NCBI RefSeq assembly: GCF_000002075.1
Contig: NW_004797412.1
Span: 43,183-107,182 of the forward strand
Length of the DNA stretch: 64,000 bases
Reading direction: 5' to 3'
Source of the DNA: Aplysia californica
Lineage: Eukaryota > Mollusca > Gastropoda > Aplysiida > Aplysiidae
The notes under the pieces were generated by a model. The model saw nothing but the letters and a program-made list of their open reading frames with translations. It was not told the DNA's origin and did not search any database. The translations under genes were made by a program, and so were the position numbers. Shown here piece after piece: positions 56,816 through 64,000 of the stretch. Within the stretch, counting starts at the first letter, position 1. Each line of letters starts with the position of its first letter.

Positions 56816-57304
56816 AGCTTCTCTGAAATAACTAGAGAAAATATTTTCTAGGAAATTGTCTATCCGAAAGTCGTACCCCCAACTACCATTTAGACGCATA
56901 ATGAAGAAAAGAAAATCATGAACAATCTGCATTAGTAGGCTACATGCGTTGTAAAACCTTAGAAGGAATTAGTGAAATGCATCAGCACATACAAAAGAAG
57001 GCACCCAAGGAAGAAGCGCTTTTTCTCCCTTGTCACTGAGAAAAAAAAACACACCTACGACAATAGGCCTACATTCCTACTTGGAATGGGTTTAATCTTT
57101 CAGATTTGATCAGTGTGTGTAAATTTTAAAGGGGCATTTTATGGTAAGTCTCGTCTACACAGTAGAGGCCCACAAGAAAACCAAGTTCTATTCTTCATTG
57201 TGTGCAGTAAAGTACTGGTAGGCCTACCTGGGACAAGTGCCTTGTGTAGACTGTAGGCCTACTGCTTGTTGGGTTTTTACACACCCCCCCCCCAATCGAC
57301 ATCA

Positions 57305-57575
57305 TATAGTCGCTTTTAAGCACAAGAGGCTATCCCGTAAAATGCTGTTTTGAGAAAATGGAAGGTAACGTTTTTGCCTGTTGTTCAGTTTCTTTAAAAG
57401 ACGAGAAGAGTTTTCTCTGTAACCAAACAAATATATGCCTATATAGGCTACTGTAGATATAGGCCTACACCAAAGGCACCAAAGTTCTTCTGTAGGTAGG
57501 GCAATATCCACTTTTGGTGTAGGTCAAGATTTCTGGAAACCCACGAAATCTGGGTTAGCCTGCTTGTCCTTAAAG
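57305..57575 (-). repeat. Unclassified interspersed repeat C, copy 2 (inverted)
   Basis: The reverse complement matches 15160-15425, with an expansion of TAGGCCTA-like words in the middle (57435-57475). Confidence 0.7.
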
Positions 57576-58161
57576 CGACCATTTATATTATTTAGGAGGC
57601 AGGCTGCTTCTATCCTACCCGCCTGGGTCAACTCGGGCTGAGAGGGATGAAATGTCCCAACAGAAAGACGGTACGTGTTTTTGTTAAAATTTCTCTCCGA
57701 ATGAGAACTGAACTCATGTCTCCTGCGTGCGACGGTGACAAGACTAACCGCAAAGCCAACATCACGAACGCTTGTACACAAGTCTTGTAAAAAGTTTACT
57801 CATACACTCTTACTTTAGTTTTAGTAAAGGTTTTACGGCGCTCGCAAACGCATAATGGAATATGAGCGCCAAGGGGTGGATGTCAACAGCGAAGTCCTTT
57901 CAGGGAATCAGACTTGCTGTGCTCACCTCTCTAGCTTCAACAGCACGAAATCTGCTTCAACTATCAAGGCACCCCAGAAAAAGCGAGTCATAAGAATGTG
58001 ACAGACCTACGAAAGAAGTAGGGGGTGGGGGGGAAGGGGGGGGGGAATGACGATAGTAAGGATTAGGAAAGAAAAAGCAGCAGTTCCCTGTTTCAGTTCA
58101 GGCACAGTTATGAGCAAGACACTGATGAATCAGCCCATTTACAATTACAATTCTACTGTAC

Positions 58162-58446
58162 ATAGAATGAGTTCAGTTTCTAAAAGAACTATAAAAAACC
58201 GCAGATACATCTAAACAACAACCAAAATACGAGTTTTAAAAAGACTATGTGGCCTTCTGCGGCCGTGAATGTTTGGGCAAATACAATAGTTAATGAAAAA
58301 TAAACTTCAAACAACAGGAATGCGGATTAAATCATGTTAAGAATTTCATGGATGGAAAAGAAATCAAACGAGGTAGGTCTTAGAGTTGAAAAAGCCTGAG
58401 AGGGTTAGGAGCACAGAAAGAGCAACCAGACAACAGCGTTAACTAC
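58162..58446. repeat. Exact 285-bp copy of 55198-55482, likely misplaced
   Basis: It interrupts a SINE and stops exactly at an N gap. This is the signature of a wrongly attached contig end rather than a real insertion. Confidence 0.85.
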
Positions 58447-58546
58447 NNNNNNNNNNNNNNNNNNNNNNNNNNNNNNNNNNNNNNNNNNNNNNNNNNNNNN
58501 NNNNNNNNNNNNNNNNNNNNNNNNNNNNNNNNNNNNNNNNNNNNNN
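58447..58546. other. Assembly gap (100 N)
   Basis: A run of exactly 100 Ns, a conventional size for a gap of unknown length. Confidence 0.98.
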
Positions 58547-59351
58547 CCCCCCCTTTGGGAAAGGCCTAAAGACACTTTGGTCAGTAGCACCGCCCCGGGG
58601 GGTTCTCATACACTGTGTCCAACCAGAGAGTTTACAATAACAGAGAGGCGGCAGGCGTGACGTCACTCCGTTATAACAGTGCATTGTTTCACGTATCGAG
58701 TGGCGCGGAACGCGCTTTCTAGTGCGGTAACCGCTGCCAAAGCGATGCTGTCATAAGAATGTATAGTGTCATCTGATGTTAGTTCACAAGGTTAATAAGC
58801 CTTCAACAAAGAAGGGGATCTGTGAATCTATCACATATTTTAGACTACTCCCCTGCCTCCCACGGCCAAAAGAGTTGTTTTTTTAACCATGCTGTCATAG
58901 TGATCATACGTTCTAATAAACAAGACGCAGATACATAACTTCGTCTCTTGAGATCTGAATAAATATCACCGTAATTAAAGGCATGTACAGTTTTTAAGTT
59001 TCAACAAAACTACACGTTCTTCAATGTCTATCTGTCCTCGATTTTTGAATAGACGATCTCTTTGGTCAATTGTATAGGCCCTATCCATGATGAGCAACAG
59101 TCTAAGCTTTGAGGCTTTACCAATAAGACATATTTCTGCTGAAGCTAAGAAAGAAGCCCGCAAGCTGCGCATATTCACGAGTGGAAATGAATTTCTCCTT
59201 TTAAAAAGCTCAAAAAGTGTGGGAAACTTTCTGTGCCAGAATTGGTCTCGATTGGCCAAGCCAGAAGCCATATCTACTAAGTCATAAAAACCTTTGTTCT
59301 TTATCGCTTTGGAAATATTCTCCTCCGCAGATGAAAAATTATCATTACATA

Positions 59352-59352
<1 letters not shown>

Positions 59353-59407
<55 letters not shown>
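59353..59407. repeat. (ATT)n microsatellite
   Basis: About 18 ATT units. It produces a poly-Tyr frame that is not a gene. Confidence 0.95.
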
Positions 59408-59408
<1 letters not shown>

Positions 59409-60087
59409 ATGTACCGTTTGTATTATAAAGTAAACGACAAAGTTAAACGTTACGTTTATGAGTAATTATATTTTGATAATGTCATCATCGAGGATGTCGG
59501 GTACAAAATACATCTTTCGAAAATGTGTCTGCTTCTTCCACATCAGGAAAACCGTCTAGTCTGGGTAAATTGAAGCAGAAACTCTTCAACACCCCTGGAT
59601 GTATTTTGTCTGGTTAGACGTCAACCTCGTAGGCCTATAAACAAAAAGGAATATTGGGAAATGTTAGACGTTGCTGTTCATGTATCTTGAAATACCATAT
59701 TATAATATTGTCAAAGATTTAGTTAAACTGGAAATGATATCGAATTATGTGACAATGGCAATGACAATCTTTGTTCATCTCGCAGGGAGAAATTTGCCTT
59801 GGTCGTTAACAATGGCAGTAGGCGTTACAAAGGTTAGGTGCACTCACTCGTACGCACAACAAGACAGGGCATTAGTATTATATAAATAAATGTCTCACGT
59901 GCTGGAACACCCCGCTCCGTAAAACATTATCTCTCTCTCTCTATCCCTGTTTCATTTGTTGCACTGTGTGTTCAGTAATCTCACTGCAGTTGGTACTAAT
60001 GAATTTCTACGTCTGTCTGTTCTTGCATTTTTGGAAATGTATCGTTTACTGCGGGTCGATAGTTGAAATTCCGATGTCAGTGGGTAG

Positions 60088-61215
60088 CTATGGTCTCCAA
60101 GCATTATTTCCGCCTTTTTTTAGAACGTTTGTCTTGTGCAGATATTCAAAGTTACTTAGGTCTCTACCATTACCAATCGTTCTTGATGCCTGTATGATCA
60201 ACTTGTTTATTTTTATGATGTGCTGCCTTCTCAAATTGCTACCATAGCAAGTGATACCCAAATTTATCAATTTTTTGTGTGTGGTGGAGTAGAATATCTG
60301 AAGGATGGATGGATTCAGATTGAAAGACCTAAGTTTCCTCAGAAAGTACAGCCTCTGATTTACCTTTTTAAAGATATTGTTTACGTGATTTTGCCATGTA
60401 AATTTGTTGTCGCTTGTAAGACCAAGATATTTGTATGAATCCGTGATTTCAACTGTTTCTTGTTCAATTACGAGTGGTGGGATTGTTGGTTTTTCTCTTC
60501 TAAAATAAAAAAAATAATTTCCTTTATTTTTGAGAGGTTCACTTTTAGAAAATTTGAATTGCACCATTTAAAAAACATACACATTTCTTCGAAATACTCT
60601 TTTTCATTAGGGTTTATTGATCCAATAATAGCGGAGTCATCTGCAAACTTAATAAAGCGAGTTGTTTTATATTTATTTCTATGATCGTTGGTATATATAT
60701 GGGTATACAAAACTGGCGACCAAACAGCCCTGAGAACCGCCGGTGTTACAAAGGATTGTGTCAGATTTTGTGTTGTTCAGCTTGATATATTATTGTGGTC
60801 TGCCTGTCAAAAATTCCAGGACCCATGCTGCGATATGATGATTGACTCTCAGACTCAGAAGTTTTTCAATGACAATGTGCAGTTGAATTGTATTAAATGC
60901 AGAGGAAAAATCAACAAAAAGTACCCTCATATACGTTTTAGATGTTTCAAGGTGTTTCAGTAGAGTCACAAAAAACAAGTACAGCATCTACTACGTTCCT
61001 GTCTAGTTTGTATGCAAACTGGAATGGGTCTAGATTTCTAAGAACACAACCTGGAATATTTGAGAGGATCAAATTTTCAAGGCACTTGAAAGCAATGGAT
61101 GTAAGAGCGACTGGTCTTAAACCATTTAATTCATATATTCTAGGCTTTTTTGGTACAACGTCAGATGTTTTCCATATTGTAGGAATGTATTTTTTGGTAG
61201 GATCAGGTTAAAAAT
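60088..61215 (-). mobile_element. Third LINE: reverse transcriptase fragment (CR1/Rex-like)
   Basis: On the minus strand, in order: KKPRIYELNGLRPVALTS (about 61090-61145), a DP-QFAY word, MRVLFVDFSSAFNTIQ (about 60885-60930), the catalytic box KFADDSAIIG (about 60640), and YKYLGLTSDNKFTWQNHVN and LRKLRSFNL in the C-terminal part. Frames are interrupted. It is the only large LINE fragment here on the minus strand. Confidence 0.83.
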
Positions 61216-61617
61216 GAAGATAAACATCGGACTGTGACTTGGGCAAAACTTTACATTAATTATTACATGTGCCATACTAAGATTTGGGAATCAAATCCAA
61301 TTGGAGAATTTCCTTATGACCCTTGAGGGCGGTAGGTACGACAGATAAATCTAGGTTCTTTTCTTTTCTCCGGTCACTTCCTTTTATTGCAGTGCTACCT
61401 TAAGGGTACCAAAAGCGTGGGACCATTCTGGAACCAATGTGCTCCTCTTCTGCTCAAAGCAGGAACCTTTTACACGAAACAGTTTCTTGCCTCAACAGTT
61501 GACCAAATGAAAGCAAGATTACCAAGTACATTATATGTACTTCTTGATCAACACACTTCATTTTGTGCTTGCTTCCGTAATGAAAAACAAAAGTGCATTC
61601 AGATCATTTAGGCCTAA

Positions 61618-61900
61618 TGTTTTAGTATGAGTTTTACGGCACTTGCAACACAGGGCATATATATGTGCCGAAGATTAGAGTGAGGTGTTACAGAGAGTAA
61701 GCAACACAAAAAGGGAGGCCAGATAACGAGGTTAGATATTCAATAGGAAAGAAGGGGTAAACCACACCTGAACACCTACCACCCACTCACATATTATCAT
61801 ACCTCAAGCGATAAGATGAGAAGTCTTCATAGACAGACAAGAGTGACAAGACTAAGGAATGTTTACTGAGACCCATTTGGAGATTAAAGAAAGAAAAATA
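61618..61900 (-). repeat. Diverged relative of the SINE tail family
   Basis: GTTTTACGGCACTTGCAACAC followed by GGCATATATATGTGCCG resembles the reverse of the tail shared by SINE families A and B. The rest does not align clearly. Confidence 0.45.
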
Positions 61901-61919
61901 TTTTGCATTGAGAGCACTT

Positions 61920-63247
61920 GGTCTACTATGAAATAAAAAATACTAAGTCAAGTAAATTTTTTTTTTTATTCTTGGCATCTTGCTCACATCAACACACTCA
62001 TTCTTCAACCTGATAACCTTCGATTAGCAACAAATGTTGTACAACCCGATAATTTTTACAATATGAATGTTAAATGGGCTACTTAAAGCAGTGACTTGTG
62101 AACATTTCTCAAATTACCAACACCGGACAAACCAACATATATGCATATGTATACATACATATACATATAATTATATGTATATTTATATATTCATATAACA
62201 ATACATAAGCAGTACAAAATCACTTTGGACATGTCTGAAACATTTCACTGTACCACATGAAAAGGAAACATACAGCACTTAAAATGAAAGATCAATGACA
62301 AATACAAATCAATGTTGATTAAAAATGCAATTTCTAGGTTGTACATCATTATCAATCAGTTGGCGACAAAATATAATATCAATTGATAAAGTGTTGACAT
62401 GATGAAAATAAAAAGTTCGAGGGGAAATCAAGAACATCAAAGAACTCATATCACTGCTTTGAAAACTTTGGCTTAAAAATATTCAGATAAAAATTTCTAC
62501 AGATAGGAGTGACACCCCCCCATATACATATTTTTAAAAAATGACTATTATGAGCAATAGATAAATTTTAAAGAGCAGCAGAAAAAAAAGGAAATCCCAA
62601 CACCGTGACCTGCTTTCTTAGTTTTCACTTTGGACTGCATGACTGTAAGTTGTCCATTTGATAAAACCAAACATCAGAAGGCTGTTAAAAAATAATGCTA
62701 TCATCCCTTGTCGTCTCTTTTTAGAAGAAAACCCATCACTCATTAGGTAAAAAATGTGGAAAACAATTGCCCCCCCCAAAGAAAACTTAATAAAATATGC
62801 CACTTGGCTTCTTCTCAGTGCAAACACACAATATCAACACCCCTCTCACTCTCTCTCTAACACACACATACCCCCCCCAAAAAACATCCAACCATACCCA
62901 ATTTACTAGACTTCTTTCTTTCACTTTCACAGTCAATCCTTTCACACATAAGCTCAACAAACACACAGACAATTGACAAAACAACTGAAAAAAGACCAAA
63001 AGAAAGATTACTGCTTCCAGCAACCATACCTATAATCTACACTTTAGTTCATGGAAATACTTTGGTATCACAAAGATCTTGCAGGGCTCATACTACTCAC
63101 AGATAACAGCCATTGTTAAAGAGACGTGTACAGAAGCTGTATGTCTTCTCAAACTGCATCATTACACTTATTGCCATGAACACACACAAACATAAGCGTA
63201 TTCACAGACATGTTTTTAAACACTAAACCCCACAAAAGAACTCTTAC
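61920..63247. other. Possible 3' region of a third gene, minus strand
   Basis: The stretch is repeat-poor except for a TATA-rich patch at 62135-62205. It contains TTTATT (AATAAA on the minus strand) near 61967. It could be the 3' UTR or last introns of the gene whose exon is at 63248-63367. A 69-codon frame at 62618-62827 has no acceptor I can defend. Confidence 0.3.
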
Positions 63248-63367
63248 TTTATCTCCATTGAATAAATTTCACTTGCAAGGCGATAAGCATTTCCATAAAC
63301 CGCCATCAGTGACAGCATCTGGACCCTGTAGAGGCTTTCAAATGCCAAAGTATCTCTTTCAATAAAA
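63248..63367 (-). CDS. Internal exon of an unidentified gene
   Basis: An acceptor (TAACTTGCAG) and a strong donor (GTAAGAG) bound 120 bases. Only one frame is open throughout, reading FIERDTLAFESLYRVQ and then LMAVYGNAYRLASEIYSMEI. The composition and perfect splice frame look like real conserved protein, probably helical. I do not recognise the family. The gene would run from beyond the right edge towards 62 kb. Confidence 0.55.
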
Positions 63368-64000
63368 CTGCAAGTTACGCAAAAAGATATACAAGAGAGT
63401 AACATACACTTCAAGTAAACATAGTACACGTGAAATAAGAATGTAATTAGATTATACAATTTGGTGACTAGTTTCATTGCCTTTAAAATTACTCTTCAAC
63501 TCTAAACTAATGTGAAAGATTTCACATTAACTTCTACAGCGCTAAGCTAGTTTGGCTTCCCACATAACACTCCGATCATCTGATCAACACAACACACTGA
63601 CAATGAAAAGCACAACAAAAAAGTCTAAACCAGTCTCTGCTGACTTGAAGTAATTGAGTTATCCAGTAAAAGATAAATGAAGTCCAAGTCTCCTATGATG
63701 GAAAACTACAAAGCACAATAACAAAATTAAGTCTAGGTTCATGTCTGGAACAAAAACTTGAATAGATGTTATACATAATGCTGTATCAAATACTTGAAAG
63801 CAGACATACAGAAACCATGATTTTCAAAAACAGTTCTGGTATGCACCTGGTATGTTACAAGGAGAACAAGTGATAGATAAAAATGAAACTGGAAAGAAAT
63901 ACAGGTAAGGTAGCTAAAGGGTCAACCCACCACAGCTTATACAAGATATTTTAGACAATACAAAGTAGTTTTCAGTTTCAGATTACTGCGAAACCATACA
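63368..64000. other. Right edge, no feature recognised
   Basis: AT-rich sequence without long open frames or repeats. It probably lies in an intron of the gene with the exon at 63248-63367. Confidence 0.35.

Larger units (their letters stand above)
57809..58604 (-). mobile_element. SINE family B, copy 3, split by an assembly artefact
   Basis: A 10-bp duplication, CTCATACACT, flanks it at 57799-57808 and 58605-58614. Without the block 58162-58546 it would be about 411 bp, close to copy 2 (400 bp). The sequence runs up to ...TTCTACTGTA, is interrupted by 285 duplicated bases plus 100 Ns, then resumes at CCCCCCTTTGGGAAAGGCC. Confidence 0.88.

Noticed and set aside
62618-62827. 69-codon frame ending near the supposed third gene's 3' end
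   Set aside because: It looks like a hydrophobic segment, but I found no defensible acceptor and the composition is what AT-rich DNA gives by chance.

Overview
The window is animal nuclear DNA. It has split genes with GT-AG introns, dense GT, TA, CT, GA and ATT microsatellites, tRNA-derived SINEs, several LINE clades, and hAT, mariner and Ginger-type DNA transposons. The two recognisable genes, an SLC12 Na-K-Cl cotransporter and an IGF2BP/Imp RNA-binding protein, are bilaterian. The repeat style (TCTAGATCTAGA strings, TAGGCCTA words, a SINE tail of the form GCGCTCATATGACCTTATGC) suggests a mollusc, possibly a gastropod; that assignment is inference.

Layout. 1-8.4 kb is gene-poor and probably lies in intron 1 of the cotransporter. 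8374-8808 (minus) is the first coding exon of that gene; the rest lies off the left edge. 8.86-14.3 kb, just upstream of that exon, is a repeat block: two nearly identical 2.45-kb tandem units, each carrying a 1.22-kb hAT-like element, flanked by diverged inverted repeats. 14.3-19.2 kb is intergenic, with a hAT MITE that has a perfect 8-bp target duplication and contains an assembly gap. 19.25-51.86 kb (minus) holds a complete 17-exon IGF2BP/Imp gene. Its exons join without a frame break into 600 codons: RRM1, RRM2, KH1, KH2, a Met/Pro-rich linker, KH3 and KH4. Its introns carry SINEs, MITEs, an L2-like LINE tail, a mariner remnant, a Ginger-type element nested in an older LINE, and two copies of an unclassified ~0.7-kb repeat. 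52-61.9 kb is mostly dead LINEs and SINEs on both strands, with a second gap beside a spurious-looking exact 285-bp duplication. 62-64 kb has one convincing but unidentified coding exon on the minus strand, probably the 3' part of a third gene continuing to the right.

I found no operon-like, CRISPR-like, toxin-like or otherwise new gene system. The most useful unusual items are the tandem cassette at the cotransporter promoter, the intact IGF2BP structure with a frame-neutral 63-nt exon in KH2, a LINE/SINE pair sharing a 3' tail, the nested Ginger element, the unclassified CpG-rich repeat, and two places where gap-flanking sequence looks misassembled.
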